DNA from: Allobosea sp. CRIB-10
GTDB lineage: Bacteria > Pseudomonadota > Alphaproteobacteria > Rhizobiales > Beijerinckiaceae
Reading direction: 5' to 3'
Length of the DNA: 64,000 nt
NCBI RefSeq assembly: GCF_900112185.1
Contig: NZ_FOKP01000006.1
Location: 62,001-126,000, forward strand
Shown piece after piece: positions 1-9,915 of the stretch. Numbering within the stretch: position 1 is the stretch's first letter; every line of letters begins with the position of its first letter. Below the pieces are notes generated by a model that had not been told where the DNA came from, searched no databases, and saw only the letters and a list, made by a program, of their open reading frames with translations. The position numbers were made by a program, and so were the translations under genes.

Positions 1-235
1 TGGAAAACAGCTCCGAGATATCGGCGTCGAGCCCCTCCTGCTTGCCGGCGGAATTGACGAAGCCCCAGGGCGGGTTGTCGCCCTGAATGCCGATGATGAC
101 CTTGCCGCGGCTCTTGATCTCGGCCGGCGTCACCGCGAGCGCCGGTCTGGTGATCAGCATCGGCATGGCCAGCGTCGCGGCGCCGGTGGCGATGAGCTGG
201 CGGCGGCTGAGGCCGGTCCGGGTGGTATGGGTCAT
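1..235 (-). CDS. Amino-acid ABC transporter substrate-binding protein, N-terminal part (gene runs off the window)
   Basis: About 78 residues are visible. The start has a twin-arginine-type signal (SRRQL followed by a hydrophobic Ala/Leu/Met stretch ending near ALA). The mature part begins with features of family-3 periplasmic binding proteins: VIIGIQGDNPPWGF and then a GLDADISE-type segment, which in this family contacts the ligand amino group. It would capture the solute in the periplasm for the two permeases encoded just upstream in the same orientation. The 3' part lies outside the window, so the ligand cannot be inferred from the full protein. Confidence 0.85.
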   Translation of the reverse strand, partial: MTHTTRTGLSRRQLIATGAATLAMPMLITRPALAVTPAEIKSRGKVIIGIQGDNPPWGFVNSAGKQEGLDADISELFS

Positions 236-272
236 CGTTCCCTCCTTGTTGGTCTTGGTGATGCCGCCGATA

Positions 273-914
273 TCAGTGCGAGGCTGCGGCAAGCCTGCGC
301 TCCAGCCGTGCCCCGTAGAGCGAGAGCGGCCAGCAGATCAGGAAGTAGAGAGCGCCCACCGCGCCGAAGACGAGCAGGGGCTTGAAGATCTGGTTGGAGA
401 CGATGGTCCCGGCCCGGGCGAGCTCGGTGAAGCCGACGATGGCGGCGAGCGACGTGCCCTTGATCAATTGGACGAGGAAGCCGATCGTCGCCGGCAGCGA
501 GATCTTAATCGCCTGCGGCAGGATCACGTCGCGCATGCGCGAGACATAGCCGAGGCTGAGCGCTTTGGCCGCCTCGGTCTGTCCCTTCGGCACGGCCTCG
601 ATCGAGCCGCGCCAGATCTCGCCGAGGAAGGCGCTGGCATGCAGCGTGAAGCCGATGGCGACGGAGAGCCAGGCGTCGAGCTTCAGGCCGACCAAGGCAA
701 GGCCGTAATAGACCACGAAGAGCTGCATCAGGAGCGGCGTGCCCTGGAACAGCGCGATGTAGCCGGCCGTGCCGCGTTCGAGCGGGCGGATGCCGGAGGT
801 GCGGGCCAGCGCGATGCCGAGGCCGCTGATGGAGCCGCAGACGAAGCCGATCGCGGACAGGAAGATCGTCCACTTCAATCCGACCAGCAGGAAGAGGAAT
901 TCGCTCCGGTTCAT
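273..914 (-). CDS. Amino-acid-type ABC transporter permease (HisM/GlnP family)
   Basis: 213-residue integral membrane protein with several hydrophobic helices. It carries the EAA-loop signature of polar amino-acid permeases (EAAKALSLGY, followed by ILPQAIKISLPA). It would pair with the adjacent permease to form the translocation channel for the binding protein downstream. I use the ATG at 914, which follows a GTGAGG purine run. A GTG at 926 in the same frame would overlap the previous stop by four bases (GTGA) and is a fair alternative, so translation is probably coupled either way. No ATPase gene lies between these genes; it is presumably beyond the left edge. Confidence 0.9.
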   Translation of the reverse strand: MNRSEFLFLLVGLKWTIFLSAIGFVCGSISGLGIALARTSGIRPLERGTAGYIALFQGTPLLMQLFVVYYGLALVGLKLDAWLSVAIGFTLHASAFLGEIWRGSIEAVPKGQTEAAKALSLGYVSRMRDVILPQAIKISLPATIGFLVQLIKGTSLAAIVGFTELARAGTIVSNQIFKPLLVFGAVGALYFLICWPLSLYGARLERRLAAASH

Positions 915-922
915 GGCGCGCC

Positions 923-1591
923 TCACTTCACCGGGTAGCTGAAATGGCGCGCCGTGATCTGCGCGAACATCCGCATCATCAGCCAGGACATGGCGAGGTA
1001 GAGCAGCGTGACGACGCCGTAGACCTCGAAGCTGCGGAAGGTGTTGTTCTCGATGTTCTGCGCGACCGAGGTCAGCTCATAGGCCGAGATCGCCGAGGCG
1101 ATGCTGGTCGTCAGCGTCAGCAGGATGAACTGGCTGGTCAGCGACGGGAAGATCGCGCGCAGCGCCGGCTTCAGCACGACGAGACGGAAGACCTGGCCCT
1201 TGTGCAGGCCGAGCGCCAGCCCGGCCTCGATCTGGCCCTTGCTGATCGACTGCACGCCGCCGCGGATGATCTCGATCGCATAGGCGCCGCCATTGACGCC
1301 GAGTGCGATGATCGCCGTCGGCGTCGGATCGAGCCTGATGCCGGCGAGCGGCAGCGCGAAGAAGATGAAGTAGATCTGGACCAGGAACGGCGTGTTGCGG
1401 ATCAGCTCGACGAAGCTGATCACCAGCCAGCGCAAACCGCGATAGGGCGAGTCGCGCAGCACGACGCCGCCGATGCCGATGACGAGCGCGAGCACCATGC
1501 CCGCCAGCGCCAGGCCGAGCGTGCCGAGGCAGCCCCACAACAGGTCCGGAAGCCCGTCGATGACGGGAGCGAAATCGAACTTGTAGTTCAA
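923..1591 (-). CDS. Amino-acid-type ABC transporter permease (HisQ/GlnP family)
   Basis: 222-residue inner-membrane permease with the conserved FLVQIYFIFF helix and the EAA-type cytoplasmic loop (EAGLALGLHKGQVF, then VLKPALRAIFPS). The start is the TTG at 1591: an excellent AAGGAGG lies seven to eight bases upstream and the protein then begins LNYKFDF. An upstream extension of this frame has no family similarity and is not used. It is the upstream partner of the second permease, with overlapping or near-overlapping ends, in an operon with the Gfo/Idh oxidoreductase and TIM-barrel genes. Confidence 0.9.
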   Translation of the reverse strand: MNYKFDFAPVIDGLPDLLWGCLGTLGLALAGMVLALVIGIGGVVLRDSPYRGLRWLVISFVELIRNTPFLVQIYFIFFALPLAGIRLDPTPTAIIALGVNGGAYAIEIIRGGVQSISKGQIEAGLALGLHKGQVFRLVVLKPALRAIFPSLTSQFILLTLTTSIASAISAYELTSVAQNIENNTFRSFEVYGVVTLLYLAMSWLMMRMFAQITARHFSYPVK

Positions 1592-1725
1592 GACGTTTCT
1601 CCCCTCCTTGCCGGACCTTCTTGCGGGTCCGGGATCTTGGCTGCGTTTCGTCTCTCCCTCGGCGCCGTGCAGGCCGGCGCCGTTTTTCCTGGTCTTGCCT
1701 TGGCCGGTGCCCGGCGCTGCCCGGC

Positions 1726-2811
1726 TTACGAGGCCTTTCGCTCCGGCTGGGGCGGAAGCAGGGTCGCGCAGCGCTCGCGCAGGTCGATCCGCTGGCCGGT
1801 CGCGGCGGCCTCGGCCACGGCGAGCGTCGCGATCAGCGTGCGCGCCCCGTCCTCGACCGGCTGCAGCGAGGCGGCCTTGCCGAGGATCAGGTCGCGGAAA
1901 TGGTCGAGCTGGGCGATGTAGGGGTCGAGCGTCGGCGCATGGATCCGCCGCGCCTGGATCGGCTCGTTCCAGCTGGGAGCGTCGCCGGCCTGCGTCCACT
2001 GCACCAGATTGGGGAATTCGAGCGCGCCGCGGCTGCCCATGAAGCGGTAGCTGCTCTCGCCGCTGAACGGGAATTCCGGCGCCTCGCCGACGCCCTGCTC
2101 GGTGGTCCAGGGCGAGACGGCGCTGTCGCTGGCGAAGAAGGTTCCGATTGCCCCGTTCTCGAACTCGATCAGCACGCCGGCCGTGTCTTCGACGGCAAAG
2201 CCGCGCTGGCGGTTCGAGACGACGGCGCCGACCGTAGCGATCTCGCCAACCGAGAAGCGCAGGAAGTCGATCTCATGGATCAGGTTGATCAGGACGGGAC
2301 CGCCGCCGGCCTGGGTCCGCCAGGGCGCGATCTTGAAATAGGGATCGGGCTTGTACACCGACCAGATGGCGGAGACGCCGACGAGATCGCCGATCTGGCG
2401 CTCGTTCAGCAGCGAGCGCAGGGTCGCGACCTGGCGATGATGGCGGCGGTGATGGCCGACCAGCGACTGGATGCCGGCAGCCTTGACCGCCGAGATCAGC
2501 GCGTTCGCCGACGCCAGTGTGTCGGTGACCGGCTTCTCGATCAGGATATGGATACCGCGGCGGGCGCATTCGATGCCGTTCTCGGCATGGAGCTGGTTGG
2601 GCGAGGCGATGATGACGGCATCCGGGCGGGTCTCGTCGAGCATGGCGCGATAATCGGCGAAGACGCGCGCAGCGGGGTTCTGGGCTGCGACCTGCTCGGC
2701 ATTGACGTCGGCGATCCCCGCGAGATCGAAGTCGGGATGCTCGGCGATCTTCGCCAGGTGCTTGCGTCCGATCAGCCCTGCGCCGATCACGCCGATTGCG
2801 ATGTTGGTCAT
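1726..2811 (-). CDS. Gfo/Idh/MocA family NAD(P)-dependent oxidoreductase
   Basis: 361 residues, the usual size for this family. An N-terminal Rossmann fold starts at once (IGVIGAGLIGRKH). The family signature HILIEKPVTDTLA supplies the EKP lysine that binds nicotinamide and substrate, and the C-terminal half is the alpha/beta oxidoreductase domain (HEIDFLRFSVGEI and following). These enzymes oxidise or reduce a hydroxyl or imine on sugars, inositols and opine-like compounds. The start overlaps the stop of the TIM-barrel gene by four bases, so the two are coupled. The exact substrate is unknown. Confidence 0.88.
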   Translation of the reverse strand: MTNIAIGVIGAGLIGRKHLAKIAEHPDFDLAGIADVNAEQVAAQNPAARVFADYRAMLDETRPDAVIIASPNQLHAENGIECARRGIHILIEKPVTDTLASANALISAVKAAGIQSLVGHHRRHHRQVATLRSLLNERQIGDLVGVSAIWSVYKPDPYFKIAPWRTQAGGGPVLINLIHEIDFLRFSVGEIATVGAVVSNRQRGFAVEDTAGVLIEFENGAIGTFFASDSAVSPWTTEQGVGEAPEFPFSGESSYRFMGSRGALEFPNLVQWTQAGDAPSWNEPIQARRIHAPTLDPYIAQLDHFRDLILGKAASLQPVEDGARTLIATLAVAEAAATGQRIDLRERCATLLPPQPERKAS

Positions 2812-3671
2812 GCTCTCACAGGTCCCTGTGTCGTCGGGCGGCTCATTGAGCGGCTGGTTGCGGGCGCTTCGCGCGGCGGCAGGCTGTCGAGCAGTCGGCG
2901 CGTCGCGCTGTAGGCGGTCGCGATGCGCGCGCGGGCATCGAGCCCGCGCATCGGCAGCTCGACGCTGAGCGCCGCATCGGACGGCAGCGCCCGCAGCAGC
3001 GCGGCGAGCGGCAGCGCGCCTTCTCCCGACGGCAGACGTCCCTCACGCGCTTCGGTGATCGCATCGGTGTCGGTCTGCGGCTGGGTCGCGGCTGCATCGC
3101 AGAGCTGGGCCGCGCGCAGAAGCTCGCCTGGCACGGCGGCAAGATCGCCGGGAGCTCCGCCCGAGCGGCTGAGATGCAGGGCGTCCACCAGCATGGCGCC
3201 GTTCGGCCTGCCGGCCTGGCGCACGATCGCCTCGGCCTGCGCCAGGGTCCCGACCACGCGCCAGCGCATGAACTCCAGATCGACCCGCAGGTCGAACTCG
3301 CCGGCAAGATCGCACAATGCGGCGAACGTGGCAGTCAGGCGGACATGATCGCTGTCATCCCCCGATACGGTCACCGCGCTTGCACCCAGTTCGGCGCCGG
3401 CTTCGAGCAGCGGAGCGAAGGCGGCGATGTCGAGCCCGGGCGTCAGCTGGATGAACTCGATCTCGTTCAGGCGCACGCCTTCCGACGCCAGGATCGTCCG
3501 CAACTCCCGTTGCGCCCATGAACCGGTCCGGATCGGATAGGCGACGCCGCCGGCCATCGCCGGATGGACGCGCAAGCCAATGGCGCCGAAGCCGGCGCTC
3601 GCCGCCTCCCGCGCCAGCTCCGGCGGGGAGAGTTCCAAGGCCGTCAAATGGGCGAGTCCGAGTGCGCTCAT
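2808..3671 (-). CDS. Sugar phosphate isomerase/epimerase-like TIM-barrel protein
   Basis: 287 residues resembling the AP-endonuclease-2-like TIM-barrel isomerases (IolE/IolI/Hyi type). Strand-end acidic and His residues expected of a metal site are visible (EIEFIQ, VDLEFM, LVDALHLSRSGG, SVELPMRG). First gene of the minus-strand operon that continues through the oxidoreductase to the ABC transporter. In such operons the isomerase acts on the keto product of the oxidoreductase. The Ala/Arg-rich C-terminal tail (about 30 residues) is poorly conserved-looking. The family is fairly sure; the reaction is not. Confidence 0.78.
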   Translation of the reverse strand: MSALGLAHLTALELSPPELAREAASAGFGAIGLRVHPAMAGGVAYPIRTGSWAQRELRTILASEGVRLNEIEFIQLTPGLDIAAFAPLLEAGAELGASAVTVSGDDSDHVRLTATFAALCDLAGEFDLRVDLEFMRWRVVGTLAQAEAIVRQAGRPNGAMLVDALHLSRSGGAPGDLAAVPGELLRAAQLCDAAATQPQTDTDAITEAREGRLPSGEGALPLAALLRALPSDAALSVELPMRGLDARARIATAYSATRRLLDSLPPREAPATSRSMSRPTTQGPVRA

Positions 3672-3811
3672 CGGCCGGCAGCCTCCCCATGGGCGAGCGA
3701 CGGGTCGCCCTGCCGGCCGGGATGCCGTGCCGCAGCCGAAACGGATGGGAGAATCCGAGCGGATCGACTGGATGCCGCGGTCGTCATGCGTCTCCCCGTA
3801 ATTAACCCATT

Positions 3812-3847
3812 GGATAATTACAGCCTAATTATCCTTGCGGATAATTG
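3812..3847. promoter_or_regulatory. Palindromic operator candidate between the TIM-barrel operon and tetR
   Basis: A perfect inverted repeat, GGATAATTA and TAATTATCC separated by CAGCC (3812-3834), is followed by a third half-site GGATAATTG at 3839-3847. It sits in the 244-base divergent intergenic region, which is much more AT-rich than its surroundings. TetR dimers bind palindromes of this size, usually next to their own gene, so the adjacent TetR protein is the likely ligand. That it controls both directions is inference. Confidence 0.6.
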
Positions 3848-3915
3848 CTGTCAAGCGCCGTCAAATCGGTTAAGGAGGAGGCGCAATCGCCAGGACGGGC
3901 AGTCGAGACCGCGAG

Positions 3916-4611
3916 ATGAAAACTGTGAGCGCGCGCAGGCCGGTGGAGAATAAGCCAGCCAAGGTCCGCCGGCGGGACCGCGAAAAGACGAAGGCCGAGA
4001 TTCTGCAGATCGCTTTCGAGGAGTTCGCCGAGAGTGGGCTGCTCGGCGCCAATGCCGACGCGATCGCGGCCAAGGCTGGGATCACCAAGCGGTTGATCTT
4101 CTACTACTTCAACTCAAAGGAAGAGCTCTTCATCGCGGTGCTGGAGATGGCCTATGGCAAGATGCGCCTGGCCGAGGAGGACCTGCATCTCGCGACACTC
4201 GAGCCGGAAGCGGCGATCCGCCGGCTCGCCGAATTCACCTTCGACTTCCACCAGGCCAATCCGGAGTTCGTCCGGCTCGTCGCGATCGAGAACATCCATC
4301 GCGGCCGGCACATCCAGCGCAGCGAGAAGCTGACGCAGATGACTCGGCCGATCATCGGCCAGATCGAACGCGTGCTGGCCAAGGGCAAGAGCCTCGGCGC
4401 GATTAGGCCGGAGATCGATGCGCACGAGTTGCACGTGACGCTGAACGCCCTGTCGATCTTCTCGGTGGCGAACCGGCACACTTTCGAGGCGCAGTTCCGC
4501 TGGGACATGAGCTCGCCGGAAGCGAAGGCCCGCCGGCGAAGGGAGATCGCGGAGGTATTGTGGCGTTATGTCCGCAGCGACGAGTGTTCCTCTGCGGCAG
4601 ATCGGAGCTAG
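3916..4611 (+). CDS. TetR/AcrR family transcriptional regulator
   Basis: 231 residues. The N-terminal helix-turn-helix is typical: KAEILQIAFEEFAESGL, then ADAIAAKAGITKRLIFYYF at about residues 45-65. The C-terminal ligand domain continues with LVAIENIHRG and resembles the TetR_C_29-like group. The Arg/Lys-rich first 30 residues are slightly longer than usual. It is divergent from the transport/oxidoreductase operon and is the natural candidate to repress it through the palindrome at 3812. Its last codons overlap the end of an IS3 remnant, so the natural C-terminus may have been altered. Confidence 0.9.
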   Translation: MKTVSARRPVENKPAKVRRRDREKTKAEILQIAFEEFAESGLLGANADAIAAKAGITKRLIFYYFNSKEELFIAVLEMAYGKMRLAEEDLHLATLEPEAAIRRLAEFTFDFHQANPEFVRLVAIENIHRGRHIQRSEKLTQMTRPIIGQIERVLAKGKSLGAIRPEIDAHELHVTLNALSIFSVANRHTFEAQFRWDMSSPEAKARRRREIAEVLWRYVRSDECSSAADRS

Positions 4612-4922
4612 TGCGCCGCCGGATTGGCGCGCGCCTCGCGGCCGAGGGCTGGCGGCTGCGGGTCGAGCTCGCGGCGGCAGAGGAGCCGCCGAACATCGCC
4701 GCCCTTCACTCTGCGACGGTGAGCCGCCCCGGCATGGATGCGCGGGGCGCCATAGGTCTTGTGCGAGGCGCCATGGATCGTGCGCATCTTCCGGGTGAGA
4801 TCAATGTCCCGGGCCGCCCGCAGCGACGCGGGCCTGCCGCGCCAGGCATAATAGCCTGACGCGGAGACCTTGAAGACACGGGCCATGGTCTTGATCGGGA
4901 ACACGGCCTGATGCGCGCTCAT
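4608..4922 (-). pseudogene. Truncated IS3 transposase OrfB fragment
   Basis: The first 60 or so residues match the N-terminus of IS3 OrfB proteins (MSAHQAVFPIKTMARVFKVS, then GYYAWRGRPAS and HKTYGAPRIHA). After RIHA the family similarity ends, and the remaining Arg-rich stretch appears to be chance reading frame. The whole DDE catalytic domain is absent. It overlaps OrfA by four bases, which preserves the original IS organisation. Confidence 0.75.
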
Positions 4923-5233
4923 GAACCGGAAAACCCGTTCGGGTTCGCCTTGCTCTCCCGCGCGAACCAGGCCGCCGCCTTTGACAGGATATCGCGCTCC
5001 TGGCGCAACCGATGGTTCTCACGGCGAAGACGGATCAGCTCTTCGCGCTCGGCCGTCGTCGCACCGTCACTACGCTTGCCGGCGTCGCGATCAGCCTGAC
5101 GAACCCAGTTGGCGATCGACTGCGCCGTTGGCTCGAACTCTCGCGACAGCTCTTCAGGCGTTCGCCCGGATCGGACCAACTCGACCATCTGCCGTCGGAA
5201 CTCCGGCGGATATGCAGCTCGAAAACGCGGCAT
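4919..5233 (-). CDS. IS3-family transposase OrfA
   Basis: 104-residue helix-turn-helix protein: EFRRQMVELVRSGRTPEELS, then the recognition region TAQSIANWVRQ, and a C-terminal leucine-zipper-like segment (EELIRLRRENHRLRQERDIL). These are standard OrfA features that bind the IS ends and give multimerisation. The gene looks intact, but its partner OrfB is truncated, so the product is probably without function. It lies just downstream of htpG. Confidence 0.85.
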   Translation of the reverse strand: MPRFRAAYPPEFRRQMVELVRSGRTPEELSREFEPTAQSIANWVRQADRDAGKRSDGATTAEREELIRLRRENHRLRQERDILSKAAAWFARESKANPNGFSGS

Positions 5234-5296
5234 CGGACACTCCAGAAAATGACTTCAAGCGTGTCCACAAAACCGCGGCAACTCCAGCATCGCCGT

Positions 5297-7177
5297 TTAG
5301 CCATCGCCGAAGCTCCGCGTCACCAGCCGGTTCAGCCTTTCGGCGAATGCATTGGCGTCTGTCGGGCGCTCGCCGTCCAGGACGCGGGCGGTATCCAGGA
5401 GGAGGTGTGCGATGTCACTGCGTAGCGCGCCGTCCTCGACACCGGCGAGAGCCGTGACCACCGCATGACGCGGGTTGACCTCCAGGATCGGCTTGGCGGC
5501 ACTGTCGAGGCGGCCGGCAGCGTTGAGCAGGCGCTCAAACTGGCGATCCGGCCCCTTGTCCGACGCGACGAGGCAGACCGCACTATCAGTCAGCCGATCC
5601 GAGGCCCGAACATCCGCGACCTGATCAGCCAAGGCGTCCTTCATCGATAGGAGCAGGGTCTGGACCTCCTGGCTCGTCTCGGTTGACGGCGACGCCGCAC
5701 CATCGAGCAAGGGAATGAGACCGAGATCGGCCGCGCCTTGCGTCACCGACTTGAACGGCTTGCCCTCGAATTCCGGCATGCCCGAGACCCAGAAGCTGTC
5801 GACCGGATCGGACAGCAGCAGGACCTCGATGCCACGCGCCCGGAAGCCTTCGAGCTGTGGCGAGTTCGCGATCCGGCCCGCATCGTCGCCGGCGATGTAG
5901 TAGATCGCCGTCTGGTTCTCTTTCAGCGCGGCGACATACTCCTTCAGGCTCCGCCAGCCTTCGCCGGAAGCCGTGGTCCGGAAGCGGGAGAGATCGAGAA
6001 GCTGGGCGCGACGCTCGAAGTCCTCGTAGAGCCCTTCCTTGATCACCGCGCCGAAATTCTCCCAGACCAGGGAAAAAGTCGCGGCATCCTGCTCAGACAG
6101 CTTCGCAAGATCGGAGAGCACCCGGTTGGTGACGCCTTTCTTGATCGCGCCGAGCAGCGGGCTGTCCTGGATCATCTCGCGGGAGACGTTGAGGGGCAGG
6201 TCGGCCGTGTCGACGATGCCGCGGACGAAGCGCAAATAACGCGGCATCAATTCGGCTTCGTCGGTGATGAAGACGCGCTTCACATAGAGCTTGATCCGCC
6301 CCTTGCGCTCGGCGTCGAAGAGATCGAACGGGCGTGCGCCCGGCACGAAGGCGAGCGCGCTATACTCGTGCCGGCCCTCGGCATGGAAATGGATGGTCGC
6401 CGCCGGCTCGTCATATTGCCCGGCGACGCTGCGATAGAAATCGACATACTCATCCTTGGAGATATCGCTCTTCGGCCTGGTCCACAGCGCGGCGCCGTCG
6501 GCAAGCGTGGCTGGCTCTGCTCCGGGCTTCTCGACCAGAGCGATCGGCACCGGGACATGGCCGGATTGCTCCCTGACGATGCGCTCCAGCGTCCAACGCT
6601 CGGCATAGGTCTTGGCGTCGTCCATCAGATGGAGCGTCACCCGCGTGCCGCGCGCCGGCGCCTCCTCCAATGCAACAGGCGCCACGGTGAACTCGCCCTT
6701 GCCGTCCGAGGACCAGGCCCAGGCCTCGTCGCTACCGGCGCGGCGGCTGACGACCTCGACCTCGCCGGCGACCATGAAGGCAGAGTAAAAGCCGACGCCG
6801 AACTGGCCGATGAGCTGGGCGCCTTCCTTGCCCTCAGCGGTAGCGACACGTTCCATGAAGCTGCGTGTGCCGGAACGGGCGATGGTGCCGAGCGCCTCGA
6901 TCATCTCGTCGCGGCTCATGCCGATGCCGTTATCGGCGATGACGAGCCGGCCCGCCTCGGCGTCCACCTCGATGGTGATGGCGAGCTTGGGCTCTTTGCC
7001 GAGCAGCGCGGGATGGGCGATCGCTTCGTAGCGCAGCTTCTCGCAGGCGTCGGCGGCGTTCGAGATCAGCTCGCGCAGAAAAACGTCCCGGTCGGAATAG
7101 ACCGAGTGCACCATCATGTGCAGCAGGCGGGAGACGTCGGCTTCGAAGCTGCGATGTTCGGCTGTGGCGGTCGTCAT
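5297..7177 (-). CDS. htpG: Molecular chaperone HtpG (Hsp90 family)
   Basis: 626 residues, the normal bacterial length. The N-terminal GHKL ATPase domain shows all motifs: RELISNAADACEKLR (catalytic Glu and Mg-binding Asn), VIADNGIGM, GQFGVGFYSAF and GTRVTLHL. The middle domain contains the conserved VKRVFITDEAELMPRYLRF and the arginine-containing LNVSREMIQ. The C-terminal dimerisation domain ends at FGDG. Cytosolic ATP-dependent chaperone. A start-less open frame ends inside its ATG (see 7174). It is the first of several heat-shock genes in the region. Confidence 0.97.
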   Translation of the reverse strand: MTTATAEHRSFEADVSRLLHMMVHSVYSDRDVFLRELISNAADACEKLRYEAIAHPALLGKEPKLAITIEVDAEAGRLVIADNGIGMSRDEMIEALGTIARSGTRSFMERVATAEGKEGAQLIGQFGVGFYSAFMVAGEVEVVSRRAGSDEAWAWSSDGKGEFTVAPVALEEAPARGTRVTLHLMDDAKTYAERWTLERIVREQSGHVPVPIALVEKPGAEPATLADGAALWTRPKSDISKDEYVDFYRSVAGQYDEPAATIHFHAEGRHEYSALAFVPGARPFDLFDAERKGRIKLYVKRVFITDEAELMPRYLRFVRGIVDTADLPLNVSREMIQDSPLLGAIKKGVTNRVLSDLAKLSEQDAATFSLVWENFGAVIKEGLYEDFERRAQLLDLSRFRTTASGEGWRSLKEYVAALKENQTAIYYIAGDDAGRIANSPQLEGFRARGIEVLLLSDPVDSFWVSGMPEFEGKPFKSVTQGAADLGLIPLLDGAASPSTETSQEVQTLLLSMKDALADQVADVRASDRLTDSAVCLVASDKGPDRQFERLLNAAGRLDSAAKPILEVNPRHAVVTALAGVEDGALRSDIAHLLLDTARVLDGERPTDANAFAERLNRLVTRSFGDG

Positions 7178-7461
7178 CGTTCGGATTTTCCAGATAAGGT
7201 CCTGATCAAGGCGAGTATGGCGTTCAACCGCGCGGTTGCGAACTCTCCCGCGCCGGACAATCGGGCTTCGATGTGAGCGGCGACCGTCTGCCAGGTTGCC
7301 GATCCATCCCGGGTCATGACGGCCAAGAGATTATCTTTAAGCCCATGTGTTGCGCTCTCGACGTTCGTGATGAGGGGCTTGAAACAGCCGGAGGTTGAGA
7401 TGTCCTTCGATTCCTGAAGAGCATCGGTCCATGTCGGCTGACTGAGATGATTGTGGCGAAT
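7174..7461 (-). other. Open reading frame without a canonical start, ending on the htpG start codon
   Basis: This otherwise empty 310-base gap between htpG and the small gene at 7488 holds an uninterrupted minus-strand frame whose TGA overlaps the htpG ATG (ATGA). The translation looks protein-like, with segments such as ITNVESATHGLKDN, WQTVAAHIEARLSG and FATARLNAILALIRTL. No ATG, GTG or TTG precedes the bulk of it; an ATT at 7461 with a GAGAGG upstream is the only near-start. It may be a gene that lost its start or uses ATT, or chance coding in GC-rich DNA. I do not recognise the family. Confidence 0.3.
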
Positions 7462-7487
7462 GGTGGGGCTTTCACGAGACCTCTCGC

Positions 7488-7703
7488 CTAGGCCTTCTCG
7501 CGAAAGCGATCGATCGCGCGCTGCGCGAGGTCATCCTCGTCCAGCGCCAGTGGAACCAGCGAAGCCACGATATAGGCGAGGTTGTTTCTCTCCTGTTCGT
7601 CGGAGCCCTCCGGACGCGACGGCTTGAGTTCCGCCCATGCCTTTTCAAGAGCGGCCTCGGCACGGGCCAGGTCGATGGGATCGGTCAGCGATGAAAAGGG
7701 CAT
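7488..7703 (-). CDS. Small conserved hypothetical protein (71 residues)
   Basis: Acidic alpha-helical protein: DLARAEAALEKAWAELKP, a charged linker (PSRPEGSDEQERNN), then LAYIVASLVPLALDEDDLAQRAIDRFREKA. No signal peptide or membrane helix. It lies between the groEL terminator and htpG in the same orientation. I do not recognise a named family; the composition and codon use look like a real gene. Confidence 0.55.
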   Translation of the reverse strand: MPFSSLTDPIDLARAEAALEKAWAELKPSRPEGSDEQERNNLAYIVASLVPLALDEDDLAQRAIDRFREKA

Positions 7704-7741
7704 GGCTTCCCTCGGGATGCCCAGGAGATCGCGGCATTGGA

Positions 7742-7770
7742 GAGGGCGCCACGGAAGCCGCGGCGCCCTC
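7742..7770 (-). terminator. Hairpin terminator after groEL
   Basis: Perfect 9-bp arms GAGGGCGCC and GGCGCCCTC around an 11-base loop that can pair further (CG/CG). It sits six bases beyond the groEL stop codon. There is no long T run, which is common in GC-rich alphaproteobacteria. Confidence 0.6.
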
Positions 7771-7775
7771 CATGC

Positions 7776-9407
<1,632 letters not shown>

Positions 9408-9460
9408 TCACTCCTTCAGACTTGAGGTTTCAGGTTGATGAGATGGGATGAAAGGCCCCG

Positions 9461-9775
9461 TCAGGCAGCCTTCTTGAGGGTCGCCGTCGCCTCGACGACG
9501 CCCATGATGTCGGACTCCTTCATGATCAGAAGATCCTGGCCATCGATCTTGACCTCGGTGCCGCTCCATTTGCCGAAGAGCACGCGGTCGCCGACCTTGA
9601 CGTCGAGCGGCACGAGCTTGCCGGTCTCGTCGCGGGCGCCGGGCCCGATGGCGACGACCTCGCCCTCCTGCGGTTTTTCCTTGGCGGTGTCGGGGATGAT
9701 GATCCCACCCTTGGTCTTCTCCTCGGCGTCGATGCGCTTCACGACGACGCGGTCATGCAGTGGCCGAAACTTCAT
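9461..9775 (-). CDS. groES: Co-chaperonin GroES (Hsp10)
   Basis: 104 residues with the GroES start [18 protein letters not shown]. The mobile loop that contacts GroEL is next ([21 protein letters not shown]), followed by the roof region and [29 protein letters not shown]. The C-terminus has a few extra residues ([10 protein letters not shown]) beyond the usual end. First gene of groESL; caps the GroEL ring in the cytosol. Confidence 0.97.
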   Translation of the reverse strand: MKFRPLHDRVVVKRIDAEEKTKGGIIIPDTAKEKPQEGEVVAIGPGARDETGKLVPLDVKVGDRVLFGKWSGTEVKIDGQDLLIMKESDIMGVVEATATLKKAA

Positions 9776-9880
9776 GAGTTCCTCCAGTTTCCATGTCGGT
9801 CACATGTCAAAGCGGGCCGGCCCTATGCGGGTCTCGCGGCGAGGTTCCGCGCGCCCCTGAGGCGCCGTGCCCGCGCGATG

Positions 9881-9909
9881 ATCTAGGTTGCCCCATTTTC
9901 GCCTTCAAG
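9881..9909 (-). promoter_or_regulatory. Promoter of groESL (-35 CTTGAA, -10 CTAGAT, 17-base spacer)
   Basis: Read on the minus strand: CTTGAA, 17 bases, CTAGAT, about 106 bases before groES. The -35 matches the alphaproteobacterial heat-shock (sigma-32) CTTGAA; the -10 is less typical. The CIRCE-like element lies immediately upstream. The sigma class is inference. Confidence 0.45.
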
Positions 9910-9915
9910 AGGCTG

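Larger units (their letters stand above)
4608..5290 (-). mobile_element. IS3-family insertion sequence remnant
   Basis: Contains a complete IS3-type OrfA and only the N-terminal quarter of OrfB on the minus strand, in the usual overlapping ATGA arrangement. Upstream of OrfA, near 5260-5290, is an IS3-like left end (reading TGGAGTTGCC, then TTTTGTGGACACG on the minus strand). The other end is missing: homology stops at about 4740 and the rest is unrelated sequence running into the tetR 3' end. The element cannot transpose by itself. The boundaries are approximate. Confidence 0.75.

Noticed and set aside
87-938. Long plus-strand frames opposite the ABC permeases, and similar long frames opposite groEL, htpG, mnmA, flhA and the B12 mutase
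   Set aside because: They lie antisense to clear family members, are rich in Arg, Asp, Glu and Ala as expected of antisense frames in high-GC DNA, and lack ribosome sites and family similarity.
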